From the NCBI GenBank assembly GCA_947629765.1, contig CANREW010000013.1, positions 1 through 33,432 of the forward strand: a DNA stretch of 33,432 nt. The letters are read 5' to 3'. The notes under the pieces were generated by a model. That model worked only from the letters and a program-made list of their open reading frames with translations. It did not search any database and was not told where the DNA came from. Each line of letters opens with the position of its first letter. Within the stretch, counting starts at the first letter, position 1. The stretch comes from an uncultured Clostridia bacterium (lineage in GTDB: Bacteria; Bacillota; Clostridia; TANB77; CAG-508). This document shows positions 21,733-33,360 of this stretch, one piece after another. A program made the position numbers and the translations under genes.

Positions 21733-24700
21733 TTATTTTGCAACTTCTACACCTATCTTCAAAGTTTTTCCATTGATATTGCATTCTGTACAATGTTCTT
21801 GAGAATCTCTAATAATTAAATCTATTGTTAAAGTCTCTTTTTTGATAAGCTCTTCATTTTCTTTAACGACTTGTTCTAGCATTGGATTTCCAGAGATATA
21901 TAGATATATTCTATCTAGTACCTCAAATCCGCGCTCTTTTCTTAAATTTTGTACTTTTGAAATAATCTCTCTTACATATCCTTCTGTTTTTAATTCTTCT
22001 GTAATATTTGTATCTAAGACTACTCCTATTATTCCGTTTCCTGCGTATGCAAATCCTTCTTTACCTTGCATTGTTACAAGTAGATTATCTTGATTTAATT
22101 CTATTTTTTGTCCTTCTATTTCTATAACTTCGCTCTTACCACTTTGAACTTTACTTGCAAGTTCCATTTGATTAAATTTTGCAATCTCTTGTTTAATCTT
22201 AGGTATTAGCTTTCCATAAGTCTTTCCAAGTACAGGAAGGTTTGGTAATATTTCAAAATTAACATATTTAGAAATATCTGCTCCAAGTTCTACTTTCTTT
22301 ATATTTAGCTCATCCTTTATGATATCTCCATAGTAATCTGGTAGATCTTTAACTGATACAAGCATCTCTGAAAGTGGTTGTCTATTCTTAATATTTGCTG
22401 TATTTCTTGCACTTCTTCCTAAGTTTACTAATGTATATGCTAAATCCATTTCTTTTTCTAATGCTTTATCAATAGCTTTTTTGTCTACTTCTGGCCATTT
22501 GCATAAATGAACACTTTCTATTGCATATTCATCTAAACTTCTTACTAAGTTTTGATAAATTTCTTCTGCAATAAATGGTACAAATGGTGCTATAACTTTT
22601 GATAAAGTAACAAGTACTCTATATAAAGTGACAAATGCTCCTAATTTATCATCTGTCAATTTATTTCCCCAGAATCTACTTCTATTACGTCTTACATACC
22701 AGTTAGATAATTCGTCTACAAATTCTTCTATTTTTAAAGCAGAACCTGTTATATCATAATTATCTAATCCATCTGCTACTTCTTTTATCAAAGTATTTAG
22801 TTTTGAATTTATCCATTTATCCATTACATTGCTTGATACAAAGTTTTCATATTTTAATGGATCTATGTTGTCTATATTTGCATATAGTACATAGAAAGAG
22901 TATACATTCCACAAAGTTCCTAAGAATCTTCTTGATGTATCTCCTACATCTTCTACAGAAAATCTTGTTGGAAGCCAAGGACTACTTGATGTATAGAAAT
23001 GCCATCTTGTTGCATCTGCACCCTCTTTATTCATAACCTCAAATGGGTCTACAACATTTCCTTTTGATTTAGACATCTTTAAACCTTTTTTATCTAGGAC
23101 ATGTCCTAAAACAATGCAGTTTTCAAATGATGCTTTATCAAATATTGCTGTTGATATTGCAAGTAATGTATAGAACCATCCTCTTGTTTGGTCAACTGCC
23201 TCTGATATAAATTGAGCTGGATAATTTTTTTCAAATAATTCTTTATTCTCGAAAGGATAATGTAGTTGTGCAAAAGGCATTGAACCTGAATCAAACCAAC
23301 AGTCTATTACTTCTCTTTCTCTTATCATTTCTTTTCCGCATTTTGGACATTTTAAATGTACTTCATCTATATATGGTTTGTGAAGTTCTATATCCTCTGG
23401 CACATCTATTCCTTTTTCCTTTAATTCTTCAATGCTTCCTATACATTCTGTATGACCACATTCACAAGTCCAAATTGGAAGTGGTGTTCCCCAATATCTG
23501 TCTCTTGAAATTCCCCAGTCAATTACATTTTCTACGAACTTTCCAAATCTTCCTGTTCTAATTGTATCTGGATACCAATGAATTTTATTGTTGTTATCTA
23601 CTAGTTTATCCCTTAAAGTAGACATTGCAACAAACCAACTTTCCTTTGGATAATATAGAAGTGGTGTATCGCATCTCCAACAGTGTGGGTATGAGTGCAT
23701 ATGTCTTGATGCTTTGAATAATTTGTTATTTTCTTTTAGATAATTTACTATGCTTTCATCACATTTTTTAACAAATTTTCCTGCCCAAGGTGTAACTTCG
23801 TCTACAAATTTTCCCTCTTTATCTACTAGATTTATGAAGGTTATTCCATTTTGTTTTGAAACAAGGCTATCATCTTCACCATAAGCTGGTGCTATATGAA
23901 CAATTCCTGTTCCTTCTTCTAGACTTACATAGTCTCCATGAATAACAACAAATGCTTTTCCTTCAACTTTTCCAAATGGCATCAACTGTTTATATTTTGT
24001 TCCTAAAAGCTCTTCACCTTTAAACTCTCTTATAATTTCATAATGCTCTCCTAAAATGCTTTCGCATAAATCTTTTGCAATTATATATGTTTCATTAGGA
24101 TTTACGCATTCATTATCTGTTTCAGTTACCTTTGCCTCTACATAAGTGTATGCTTTATTTATACATAGTGCAAGATTTGATGGAAGTGTCCAAGGTGTTG
24201 TTGTCCAAGCTAAAATATATGTATCCTTCTTTCCTTCTACTTCAAATTTTGCAATACAAGTTAAGTCGTTTACATCTTTATATCCTTGTGCAACTTCGTG
24301 TGAAGATAAAGCAGTTCCACATCTAGGACAATATGGCATTACTTTGTGTCCTTTATATAATAGTCCTTTATTCCACATTTGTTTTAGTGCCCACCATACT
24401 GATTCTATATATTCATTATGATAAGTTACATATGGATTTTCCATGTCTACCCAATAACCTATTTGGTCTGTCATGTCTTCCCACATTGATACATAGTTAA
24501 ATACACTTTGTTTACAATCTTTTATGAATTTTTCTATTCCGTATTCTTCAATTTGTGATTTTCCAGATATTCCAAGTTTTTTTTCTATTTCAAGCTCTAC
24601 TGGAAGACCATGTGTATCCCATCCAGCTTTTCTTATAACTTGATATCCTTGCATAACTTTATATCTAGGTATAATATCCTTCATTACCCTTGTTAAGATG

Positions 24701-24873
24701 TGACCTACATGTGGTTTTCCATTTGCTGTTGGTGGTCCATCATAAAAGGTAAAATATCTTTGTCCTTCATTTGCTTTAAAGTTCTTTTTTATAATATCAT
24801 TTTCTTTCCAGAAACTTCTTATCTCTAACTCTTTTCCTGCAAATCCATTTGGTAATTCAACTTTTTTATACAT
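21733..24873 (-). CDS. ileS: isoleucyl-tRNA synthetase
   Basis: 1046 aa intact; [23 protein letters not shown] (HIGH-like), [16 protein letters not shown] (KMSKS). Confidence 0.98.
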   Translation of the reverse strand: MYKKVELPNGFAGKELEIRSFWKENDIIKKNFKANEGQRYFTFYDGPPTANGKPHVGHILTRVMKDIIPRYKVMQGYQVIRKAGWDTHGLPVELEIEKKLGISGKSQIEEYGIEKFIKDCKQSVFNYVSMWEDMTDQIGYWVDMENPYVTYHNEYIESVWWALKQMWNKGLLYKGHKVMPYCPRCGTALSSHEVAQGYKDVNDLTCIAKFEVEGKKDTYILAWTTTPWTLPSNLALCINKAYTYVEAKVTETDNECVNPNETYIIAKDLCESILGEHYEIIREFKGEELLGTKYKQLMPFGKVEGKAFVVIHGDYVSLEEGTGIVHIAPAYGEDDSLVSKQNGITFINLVDKEGKFVDEVTPWAGKFVKKCDESIVNYLKENNKLFKASRHMHSYPHCWRCDTPLLYYPKESWFVAMSTLRDKLVDNNNKIHWYPDTIRTGRFGKFVENVIDWGISRDRYWGTPLPIWTCECGHTECIGSIEELKEKGIDVPEDIELHKPYIDEVHLKCPKCGKEMIREREVIDCWFDSGSMPFAQLHYPFENKELFEKNYPAQFISEAVDQTRGWFYTLLAISTAIFDKASFENCIVLGHVLDKKGLKMSKSKGNVVDPFEVMNKEGADATRWHFYTSSSPWLPTRFSVEDVGDTSRRFLGTLWNVYSFYVLYANIDNIDPLKYENFVSSNVMDKWINSKLNTLIKEVADGLDNYDITGSALKIEEFVDELSNWYVRRNRSRFWGNKLTDDKLGAFVTLYRVLVTLSKVIAPFVPFIAEEIYQNLVRSLDEYAIESVHLCKWPEVDKKAIDKALEKEMDLAYTLVNLGRSARNTANIKNRQPLSEMLVSVKDLPDYYGDIIKDELNIKKVELGADISKYVNFEILPNLPVLGKTYGKLIPKIKQEIAKFNQMELASKVQSGKSEVIEIEGQKIELNQDNLLVTMQGKEGFAYAGNGIIGVVLDTNITEELKTEGYVREIISKVQNLRKERGFEVLDRIYLYISGNPMLEQVVKENEELIKKETLTIDLIIRDSQEHCTECNINGKTLKIGVEVAK

Positions 24874-24889
24874 ATCTTTTCCCCTTTTT

Positions 24890-26221
24890 TTAAGCTGTTT
24901 CGCTTTGTTTTTTATTTGTTTTAATAACTTTTCTTTTCTTTGGCATCTTTTTTGCTACTGTTCTTTCTTCGTTAATTATAAGTTTTGGTTCTTTATTTTC
25001 TAATACAGTTTCTTTCGTAATAATACATTTTTCTATCTTAGGATTTGATGGTATATCAAACATTATATCTCTCATTATCTCTTCTATAATAGAACGCAAA
25101 CCTCTTGCACCTGTATTTCTTTCTATTGCTTTACTTACTATTGCCTCTATTGCATCTGGTTCAAATTCTAGTTCTACTCCGTCAAATTCTAATAGCTTTT
25201 TATATTGTTTTACTAATGCATTTTTAGGTTCAGTTAAAATTTTAATTAATGCATCTTTGTCTAATTCCCTTAATGTTGTTACTATTGGAAGTCTTCCTAC
25301 AAACTCAGGAATTAAGCCAAATTTCAATAAATCTTGTGGTAATAATTGCTCATATACTTTATATTTGTCAATTTCTTTTTTGCTTTCTATTTTTGCAGAA
25401 AATCCTATTGCTTTTTTTCCAACTCTTTCATTAATTATCTTATCTAATCCTTCAAAAGCTCCTCCACAGATGAAAAGTATATTTGATGTATTTATTTGTA
25501 AAAGCTCTTGATGTGGATGTTTTCTTCCACCTTGTGGTGGAACTGATGCAACTGTTCCCTCGATTATTTTAAGTAGAGCTTGTTGTACACCTTCTCCACT
25601 TACATCTCTTGTAATTGAAGGATTTTCAGACTTTCTTGTAATCTTATCTATTTCATCAATATATACAATTCCTCTTTCTGCAAGTTCTATATCATAATCT
25701 GCTGCTTGAATTAATTTTAATAAAATATTTTCAACATCTTCTCCTACATATCCTGCCTCTGTAAGTGTTGTTGCATCTGATATGCAAAATGGAACTTTTA
25801 GAATTTTTGCAAGTGTCTGTGCAAGAAGTGTTTTTCCTGATCCTGTTGGTCCAAGTAAAAGTACATTACTTTTTTGTATCTCTACATCATTTGCTTCTTC
25901 TTCATTATTAATTCTTTTATAGTGATTATATACTGCTACTGATAATGTCTTTTTAGCTGATTCTTGACCTATTACATATTCATCTAATACTTTTTTTATT
26001 TGTTCTGGATTTGGTAATTCCTCATTTTCTCCTAATGTATATTGTATATCTTCATCCTCATAAGAATCTTCTTCGATTATAGTTTTACAAATTCCTATAC
26101 ATTCATCACATATATATACACCTGGTCCTGCTACTATCTTTTTTACATTATCTTGAGTTTTACCACAAAATGAGCATTTTACATCTCTTGGACCTAAGTT
26201 ATCATTATCCTTTTTAGTCAT
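24890..26221 (-). CDS. clpX: ATP-dependent Clp protease ATP-binding subunit ClpX
   Basis: 443 aa; zinc-binding [27 protein letters not shown], Walker [12 protein letters not shown]. Confidence 0.98.
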   Translation of the reverse strand: MTKKDNDNLGPRDVKCSFCGKTQDNVKKIVAGPGVYICDECIGICKTIIEEDSYEDEDIQYTLGENEELPNPEQIKKVLDEYVIGQESAKKTLSVAVYNHYKRINNEEEANDVEIQKSNVLLLGPTGSGKTLLAQTLAKILKVPFCISDATTLTEAGYVGEDVENILLKLIQAADYDIELAERGIVYIDEIDKITRKSENPSITRDVSGEGVQQALLKIIEGTVASVPPQGGRKHPHQELLQINTSNILFICGGAFEGLDKIINERVGKKAIGFSAKIESKKEIDKYKVYEQLLPQDLLKFGLIPEFVGRLPIVTTLRELDKDALIKILTEPKNALVKQYKKLLEFDGVELEFEPDAIEAIVSKAIERNTGARGLRSIIEEIMRDIMFDIPSNPKIEKCIITKETVLENKEPKLIINEERTVAKKMPKKRKVIKTNKKQSETA

Positions 26222-26245
26222 ATATCCTCCTCAAATTATAAAAAT

Positions 26246-26298
26246 TAAAAGACTATCCTAAAATTCAATTTTTAATTTTTATTCTTAGGACAGCCTTT
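26246..26298 (-). terminator. terminator between clpP and clpX
   Basis: aaaagactatcctaa ... ttaggacagcctttt inverted repeat. Confidence 0.6.
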
Positions 26299-26304
26299 TT
26301 AGTT

Positions 26305-26904
26305 TTAAGCTCTTTTATCTAGTATTCCATCTATCAAACCATATTTCAAAGCCTCTTCAGCCGTCATATAATTATCTCTTTCTGTATCTCTATTAATTAT
26401 TTCCAATGGTTGACCTGTTCTTTCGCTTAATATTTTATTTAACTTCTCACGAGTTCTAACCATATGATCTGCGTGTATCTTTATTTCTGTTGTTTGACCA
26501 GAAAGTCCGCCTGAAATCAATGGTTGATGTATCAATATTTCTGAATTAGGAGTTGCAAATCTTTTTCCTTTTGTTCCTGATGCTAAAAGCACAGCTCCCA
26601 TACTTGCTGCCATTCCTACGCATATTGTAGAAACTGGGCATTTTATATAATTTATTGTATCATATATTGCCATTCCGTCTGTGATTGATCCACCTGGGCT
26701 ATTTATATAAAGTGATACTTCTCTATCTGGGTCTTCTGATTCTAGGAATAGTAGTTGTGCTACAACAAGTCCTGCTGATGTGCTATCTACTTGCTCTCCT
26801 AAGAATATTATTCTATCTTTTAATAGTCTTGAGAATATATCATAAGACCTTTCTCCTTTATTAGTTTGCTCTATAACATAAGGTACTAAACTATTGTTTA
26901 TCAT
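26305..26904 (-). CDS. clpP: ATP-dependent Clp protease proteolytic subunit ClpP
   Basis: 199 aa; [53 protein letters not shown]. Confidence 0.98.
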   Translation of the reverse strand: MINNSLVPYVIEQTNKGERSYDIFSRLLKDRIIFLGEQVDSTSAGLVVAQLLFLESEDPDREVSLYINSPGGSITDGMAIYDTINYIKCPVSTICVGMAASMGAVLLASGTKGKRFATPNSEILIHQPLISGGLSGQTTEIKIHADHMVRTREKLNKILSERTGQPLEIINRDTERDNYMTAEEALKYGLIDGILDKRA

Positions 26905-26923
26905 TTATTTATCCTCCCTTTAA

Positions 26924-27046
26924 ACAAATGAAAAACTTCGTATTACGTCGTTAATCTTCGTCAAAAATCTTTCAATAACCAAAAGGTTAATTTCAAGATT
27001 TTTGTCTTGATTGCCTAGTACTACTCGTTTTTGATTTGTTTACTAC
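26924..27046. repeat. foldback intergenic element containing a terminator-like stem
   Basis: Inner arms aaaaatctttcaataacc / ggttaatttcaagattttt; weaker outer complementarity aacaaatgaaaaac / gtttttgatttgtt. Confidence 0.5.
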
Positions 27047-27049
27047 AAA

Positions 27050-28334
27050 TTATTTAATCTTTGCATTATCTACGATAAATGTTATTGCTTCTTCTTGCTC
27101 TAATGCACCCTTTACGTAATCTACAAAGTGTTCATTTTCTTTTAGTTCTTCTTTCTTCTTGCCATACATTTTTGCCATTTCTTCTATCTTTTCATCTATC
27201 TTCTTTTCGTCTGGCTCGATTTTTTCGTCCTTTATAATTTGCTCTAAAACAAGTCTTGTCTTTACAGCATTTTTTGCTTGTTCTTCGCCTTCTTTTCTAA
27301 ATTCTTCCATTGTTTTGTTAATCATTTGCAAGTAGCTTTCAATATTCATTCCTTGATAGCTAAGTCTTGTTTCTACTTCTTTTACCATATTGTCTAATTC
27401 TGTTTCAATCATTCCTGATGGAATATCTACTTCTGCATCTTTGCAAACTGCTTTGATAGCCTCTTCTTCTGTCTCGTATTTTGCTCTTGATTTGTTTTCT
27501 TCTTCTAGTTTTTCTTTTATACTATTCTTTAATTCTTCTAATGTTTCAAATTCGCTTGCATCTTTTGCAAATTCGTCATTTATTTCTGGTAACTCTTTTT
27601 TCTTAATTTCGTGTAATTTTACTTTAAATACAGCATCTTTTCCCTTTAAATCTTCTGAGAAATAATCATCAGGGAATTTTACTTTTATATCTTTTTCTTC
27701 ATCAATTTTCATTCCTATAATTTGATCTTCAAATCCTGGTATAAAGCTTCCGCTTCCTATTTCTAATTCATGTCCTTCTGCTTTTCCACCTTCAAATTTT
27801 ACTCCGTCAACAGAACCTTCAAAGTCGATAATAGTAATATCTCCTTTTTCTACTGGTCTATCTTCTATAGCTACCATTCTTGCATTTCTTTCAGCCATGT
27901 GTCCGAAGTTCATGCTCTACATCATCATCAGATACATTATACTCGATTTTTTTGATTTGTATACCTTTGTATTTTCCAAGTTTTACTTCTGGTTTTATTT
28001 GAACAATAGCTGTAAATTTTAAATCTTTTCCTTTGCCAATTTGCTCTACATCTATATCTGGTTTATTTACTGCCTCTATATTATTTTCTTTTAATTCCTT
28101 TTCATAAATCTCTGGAACTAGTTCATTAAAAGCATCCTCATAAAATATCTCATCTCCATATTGTTTTTCTACTATTGCCATAGGTGCTTTTCCTTTTCTA
28201 AATCCAGGTATATTAAAATATTTTGCACTTTTTTCATATACCTTATTTATTGCTTCGTCAAATTTTTTAGCCTCTATTTCAAAACTCAATTTTAATTCAT
28301 TTGCTTTTTCTGTTTTTTCAATTTTCATAGTCAT
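27050..28334 (-). CDS. tig: trigger factor, requires one +1 frameshift
   Basis: ORFs 28334-27891 and 27913-27050 join at 27905 as VSDDDVEHELGHMAERNARMVAIEDRPVEKGD; FRKGKAPMAIVEKQYGDEIFYEDA; 427 aa. Confidence 0.95.
27903..27905 (-). other. +1 frameshift site CTT CGGA CAC (tig)
   Basis: Codon 144 is CGG; zero frame ends CGG ACA CAT GGC TGA. Confidence 0.8.
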
Positions 28335-28447
28335 AACTTAAATTCAATCCTCTCTAAAATATGTTTTAACCTAATAATTATATATATTTTTTTCGTTTGT
28401 GTCAATACAAGTTTGATGTGATTTTTGCTTTTTCTAAACAAAAATAT

Positions 28448-28603
28448 TTATTTATTTTCTACAACTTGTTCATGATGTATCATATTATATACAGTTCCTC
28501 TTACTTCGTCACCATGCATATACAAATATGTTATACCAGTTGAAAAAAGATAAAATGCTATTATTATTAATAGCCACATTCCGAAATATTTTAATCTATC
28601 CAT
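28448..28603 (-). CDS. small single-TM protein (51 aa)
   Basis: RBS AGGAAG; MDRLKYFGMWLLIIIAFYLFSTGITYLYMHGDEVRGTVYNMIHHEQVVENK; not in the supplied ORF track. Confidence 0.6.
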   Translation of the reverse strand: MDRLKYFGMWLLIIIAFYLFSTGITYLYMHGDEVRGTVYNMIHHEQVVENK

Positions 28604-28694
28604 ATTTACTTCCTTTCAAAAATACAATTTAATTTTAAAAGTAAAATTTCATATTTTCGTATAATATTTTATCACAATATTCAAAATATGTAAA

Positions 28695-29936
28695 CTAATT
28701 TTTCATATTTTCTATAGCTGTAAGTATTCCTATTTTTCCATATTCATAGGTTAATCCACCTTGAAGAAATGCAACATAAGGACTTCTTAATGGTCCGTCA
28801 CAAGATAATTCAATGGATGAACCTTGAACAAAACTTCCGGCTTGCCATTATTATTTTATCGTCATAACCTGGCATATCACAAGGCTCTGGAAGAAATTTT
28901 GAATCTATTGCAGATCCCATTTGTATTCCTTGGCAGAATTTTATCATTTTTTCTTGGTCATTAAATTCTATAGTTTGAACAATATCTGCTCTTTTTTCGT
29001 CATATTTAGGAGATACCTTGTATCCTAGTTTTTCAAGTATTCTACTTGCGAATACTGCTGTTTTAAGACTACTTGCAACAACACTAGGTGCTAGATATAT
29101 TCCTCTTAAAAATTCTTTATTTGCACCTAAACTTGGGCCAACTTCTTTGCCTTGTCCTGGTGAATTAAGTCTTTCTGCTATAAGTTCTACATAGTTTTCT
29201 TTCCCTGCAACATAAGCTCCATTTGATGCAATTCCCCCACCTAGGTTTTTTATTAAAGAGCCGAACTATTATATCTGCACCAACTTCAAGTGGTGAAAGC
29301 CTTTCTACAAATTCGCAGTAGCAATTATCTACAAATATGATTACTTCTTTATCTACTTTTCGTATTTCACTTATTATATTTTTTAAGCTTTCTATTTTTA
29401 GACTTTCTCTTAATGAATATCCCTTTGATCTTTGTATATGTATTAATTTGATTTTTTCATTTTTCAAAGTATCTATTATCTTTTCTGTATCAAATTCATT
29501 ATCTACTAAATCAATTTCTTCATATTCTATACCATAAGATTTAAGTGAACTTTTATTTTCTCTTATTCCTATTACTTCATCTAAAGTATCATAAGGCTTT
29601 CCGAGATATTGCAAGCATTTTGTCTCCTGGTCTTAAAAGTCCAAATAGAGAAACTGAAAGTGCATGTGTGCCAGATATAAACTGACTTCTAACTAAGCTA
29701 TCTTCTGCGCCTAAAATTTCTGCAAAAATTTTCTCAATAACGTCTCTTCCTTGATCATTATGCCCATATCCTGTGCTTCCGTTGAAATGCATGTCTGATA
29801 AGTTATTCTTGTGGAATGCATCTATTACTTTTTTACTGTTATATATGCAGTCTTCGTCTATTTTTTTGATTATGTCAGAAATATCATTTTCTGTTTCTTT
29901 TGCAAGTTTCATTAATTCATCATTCATTTTTTTCAT
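28695..29936 (-). CDS. methionine gamma-lyase family / aluminium-resistance-type PLP protein, requires three +1 frameshifts
   Basis: ORF 29936-29589 (NGSTGYGHNDQGRDVIEKIFAEILGAEDSLVRSQFISGTHAL) joins as LAISGKPYDTLDEVIG, then DIIVGSLIKNLGGGIASNGAYVAGKE...SPGQGKEVGPSLGANKEFLRG, then IIMASGSFVQGSSIELSCDGPLRSPYVAFLQGGLTYEYGKIGI stop; 412 aa. Confidence 0.9.
28837..28839 (-). other. +1 frameshift site AGC CGGA AGT (MGL site 3)
   Basis: +1 gives MASGSFVQGSSIELS. Confidence 0.8.
29261..29263 (-). other. +1 frameshift site GTT CGGC TCT (MGL site 2)
   Basis: +1 gives IIVGSLIKNLGGGIA; the only CGGC example in the window. Confidence 0.85.
29601..29603 (-). other. +1 frameshift site TCT CGGA AAG (MGL site 1)
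   Basis: Codon 112 is CGG; zero frame CGG AAA GCC TTA TGA; +1 gives ISGKPYDTLDEV. Confidence 0.85.
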
Positions 29937-30030
29937 TCCTTTTTTAAGAATAATATTTATTAAGTATACTACTTTTATTGATTTTTGTAAAGTTTAGTGG
30001 TAAAATAGCTTTGTAATTGGAGGGATAATT

Positions 30031-30546
30031 TTGGAAAAATTATTTGAAAATAAAACAACTTATAATAAAGAAACTTATTTTGAATTTTTAGAATTTCATA
30101 ATAAAAAATTTAATTTTAGATATATCCTATATACAGTAGTTTGGTCAATGATTTTACTTCTTTGTATATATCTTGCATTTGCATCTAAAAATAGAATCCA
30201 AGGAGTTATAGTAACTATGATTTTAGTTGGATTCATAGCTTATAGGTTATTACGTCCTAAAAGAGTCGTTGATAAAGAATTGAAAAGCGATAAAATTTCT
30301 ACTAATAATTCTAATACATTTAGTTTTTATGATAAAAATTTTGAAGTAAAAAATAACAATGGTTCTTTTATATATAGATACTTTATGCTAAAAAAAATTT
30401 ATGAAACTGATAATTATTTTTATTTATATGTAACAAGAGAAAATGCATTTTTGATTTCAAAAAATACATTTTCTCTAGGTACTCCTGAAGATTTTTCTAA
30501 ATTCTTAAAAAAGAAATGCGGAGTTAAGTTTAAGGGTAAAAAGTAG
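30031..30546 (+). CDS. YcxB-like membrane protein
   Basis: 171 aa from TTG after GGAGGG; two TM segments then YRYFMLKKIYETDNYFYLYVTRENAFLISKNTFSLGTPEDFSKFLKKK. Confidence 0.65.
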   Translation: MEKLFENKTTYNKETYFEFLEFHNKKFNFRYILYTVVWSMILLLCIYLAFASKNRIQGVIVTMILVGFIAYRLLRPKRVVDKELKSDKISTNNSNTFSFYDKNFEVKNNNGSFIYRYFMLKKIYETDNYFYLYVTRENAFLISKNTFSLGTPEDFSKFLKKKCGVKFKGKK

Positions 30547-31429
30547 CAATAATTCTTTCTACCTCTTCTTTGCTTAACTCTACCACTTTTGCTATATCCT
30601 CTGTTTTCATTTCCATTTTATGTAAGTTAAGTATAACTTGCTTTTGTTTTTCTTCTTTTCCTTTTGCTAAACCTATTTTCTCTCCTTTTACCATACCATC
30701 TTCCATTCCATACATTCTTTCTGATCTTCCATAGGAGATTTTGTCTCTTAAATCTATTATCCTCTGCTCATATATCTCACTTTTCTCTGGATCTGATAAT
30801 AGCATATGTAATTCTTCCTGTGCCTCTTTTAACACTTTCTCTCTACTTTTTATTCTTGCCATATCTTCTGCCCCCTCCGCTTTTATAAATCTTATCCAAT
30901 CATCTTCTGGTCTCTCTTTTCCGCCTTCTTTGAACTTATTTAGTTCTATTACGTGTATCTCTAATTTGTCTGTAAACTTTGTATCCAAGTGTTCTTCTTC
31001 TCTTATACTCCACTTCGTATGATACCCCTCTATCCCTTTTGTTATTCTTAGATTTTCTTTCGATATTAGTATCGCTATTGTTTTGTCTAAATCTTCATAG
31101 CCTTGTTTTCTTTTTAAGTCTTGTACATATGCTTCTGACCAATAGTATAGTAGTCTCTCTGGCATACAATCTAATCTTGCATATTGCATCTCTATTATTA
31201 CTTTTGTTCCATCGTTTATCTCTGCTTTTACATCTATTCTCCCTATTTTGTCATATAGTCCTTTTCCTATCATTCTTTTATTTCTATCTAGACTTATTTT
31301 CTTTATCTTTATTCCTAATATCTTTTCTAGAAAACTTTTTGTTATTCTTTCATTGCCTACTTTTCCAAATATTCTTTGAAATACTAAATCATTTGCTACT
31401 TTTAAATATTCTTCTTGTTTTTTGTTCAT
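30530..31429 (-). CDS. Rpn family recombination-promoting nuclease / PD-(D/E)XK transposase-like
   Basis: 299 aa; NDLVFQRIFGKVGNERITKSFLEKILGIKI...RIDVKAEINDGTKVIIEMQYARLDCMPERLLYYWSEAYVQDLKRKQGYEDLDKTIAI. Confidence 0.85.
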   Translation of the reverse strand: MNKKQEEYLKVANDLVFQRIFGKVGNERITKSFLEKILGIKIKKISLDRNKRMIGKGLYDKIGRIDVKAEINDGTKVIIEMQYARLDCMPERLLYYWSEAYVQDLKRKQGYEDLDKTIAILISKENLRITKGIEGYHTKWSIREEEHLDTKFTDKLEIHVIELNKFKEGGKERPEDDWIRFIKAEGAEDMARIKSREKVLKEAQEELHMLLSDPEKSEIYEQRIIDLRDKISYGRSERMYGMEDGMVKGEKIGLAKGKEEKQKQVILNLHKMEMKTEDIAKVVELSKEEVERIIATFYP

Positions 31430-31856
31430 ATTTTGTTTCCTTTCTAATTATACATTAATTTATTAGTTTAATCAAGGTATAATGTTTATAAATTTTGTTC
31501 GTGTGGTTTTTTAGTTTAATTTAAAATTTAAAGTGGTAACACTAATAAATGTAAATATCTAACTATACCCTCCTCTCATTTTTTATTTGTAACTTTGATT
31601 TTTCTTTGGGAGAGTTCCCAATAGAACTTTTTTGTCTTTCCTTAAGTTGTAAAAATAAATAATTAATTAAATAATTAAATAATTTAAATGTTTAAAAAAA
31701 TAAATAGATAGATAGTTTTGATTTAAAATTTTTTCAAAACTTTCTACCTATTTTATATAATAATAATTTTATCTTGTCAAGTATTTAGAATTATTTTTCG
31801 AATAAGTTTTATTTTTTACTTCGGTCAATAGAAGTAATTAATTTGTTTGTATTCTA

Positions 31857-33158
31857 TTATTTTGTTAATAAAGAATGATATTCTACTGATTTTTCATAAT
31901 TTTTTATTACTTCTTCCTCTGATAATGCTCTACTATATAGCCTTAATGCATATGCATTCATTTTTGAGTAATGCCATGAGCCATCTTTATCCATCGAAGA
32001 CCTTCCAAAGCAAAAGTATTTTAAACTTGGTAGTAATTTTTCGCAAAAACTATCCCATTGTTTCTTATTGTATTTTCCTCCATACAACTTTTTCCCGTTT
32101 AAATATACAGCTTGATTATAAAAGTCTCCTTTTTCTGAATATTTTTCAACTTCTCCTGGATATGAATTAGTAGTATCTACAGTTATTGTTATATATGCCC
32201 CTTTCTTTAATTCCTCTAAATCTATTTGGTAACGTTGATTCCATCCATTATTAGTATCGCTTGAGAAGTCAGAACAAGATTTATCATATCCTGCATTCCA
32301 AATTATTTGATTTAGTTTCTTAGCTATTCCGAATCTGAATTGTGCTTGTTTGTTTTCTTCTCCATTCCAATAGCAGAAAATACCCTTATACTCATTACCG
32401 TTAGTAGAAGCAGTAGTACCTCCATTCCATATTCCATAAAATTCAAATGTAAACCCATTCTTTGCTAATGCATCTTTTTGTTCTTTTTTATCATATTGCA
32501 CTTTTATATAGTCATCTTTACCATCAAAATTAAATGATGTATTCGTTAATCCACTTTCTGTATTATAATCAAAGTTTACTAATTTTACATTTTCTCCCAA
32601 TTGTTTTTCTAATGCTCCTTGGTTATTTTCTACTCCTTCATCTATTATTGATGAATCTACATTTAGTATTAAACTATCTTTTATAGCTAACATATCTCCT
32701 GGTGATAGTGACATATAATTATCTTTTTCTAATTGTATTATTTCTCCTGTTGCATAATTTACTAACCAATCATTTTTTGCTTGTCCATAGTCTTTTAATT
32801 CTGTTCCACTCTTTATATAGTTCCAACCTGTGTCATAAGTTTTATCATTTACTTTTATTACATGCCAATTTGATGAGTTATCTAATCTTTTTTCATTTAA
32901 TTCATCTCCTAATTTTTCAGCACCTACATTTCCTATATATTTTCCTGCTTGTACTAGCAATACATTTTGTTCTAGATATTCTCTTTCACTTGCTATTTGA
33001 TATGACTCTGCTCCCTTTGTTGCAAATCCTATTAAATCTGTTCCTATTACATTATTTAACGTTATCGCTGTTAAGATTATTAGTATTATTATTGTTATAA
33101 TTAATGCTATTAATGTAATACCTTCATTTTTCTTCATAAGTTTTCTTCTCCTTTTCAT
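31857..33158 (-). CDS. prepilin-like N-terminus plus LamG/concanavalin-like domain
   Basis: MKKNEGITLIALIITIIILIILTAITLNNVI class III-type leader; C-term NFDGKDDYIKV...YALRLYSRALSEEEVIKNYE. Confidence 0.75.
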   Translation of the reverse strand: MKRRRKLMKKNEGITLIALIITIIILIILTAITLNNVIGTDLIGFATKGAESYQIASEREYLEQNVLLVQAGKYIGNVGAEKLGDELNEKRLDNSSNWHVIKVNDKTYDTGWNYIKSGTELKDYGQAKNDWLVNYATGEIIQLEKDNYMSLSPGDMLAIKDSLILNVDSSIIDEGVENNQGALEKQLGENVKLVNFDYNTESGLTNTSFNFDGKDDYIKVQYDKKEQKDALAKNGFTFEFYGIWNGGTTASTNGNEYKGIFCYWNGEENKQAQFRFGIAKKLNQIIWNAGYDKSCSDFSSDTNNGWNQRYQIDLEELKKGAYITITVDTTNSYPGEVEKYSEKGDFYNQAVYLNGKKLYGGKYNKKQWDSFCEKLLPSLKYFCFGRSSMDKDGSWHYSKMNAYALRLYSRALSEEEVIKNYEKSVEYHSLLTK

Positions 33159-33167
33159 TTTTGTTTA

Positions 33168-33353
33168 TTTACAATAAAATTAAAATATGAGAAAAATGTG
33201 TTTCAAGTAATTAAGTTTAGAAATTCTTATATTAGTTTTATGGAAATAGTTCACGTTCGAAGAACCATGAAAGGGTGCCATAAAACTAATTTAGAATTTC
33301 TACGCAAATTAGCTTGAACAAAATTTTTCGAATAACTTTTAATTTTATTGTAA
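33168..33353. repeat. long imperfect inverted repeat (foldback) upstream of the pilin-like gene
   Basis: Left arm tttacaataaaattaaaa...tgtttcaagtaatt...tagaaattcttatattagttttatgg pairs with ccataaaactaatttagaatttcta...aaattagcttgaaca...ttttaattttattgtaa around a ~34-nt loop. Confidence 0.75.
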
Positions 33354-33360
33354 TTTTTAT

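Noticed and set aside
23106-23294. Minus-strand ORF of 62 aa inside ileS
   Set aside because: Out-of-frame overlap with an intact conserved ileS, no independent support.
24873-24890. Expected T-box leader upstream of ileS
   Set aside because: Only about 17 bp separate clpX and ileS; no room for a T-box.
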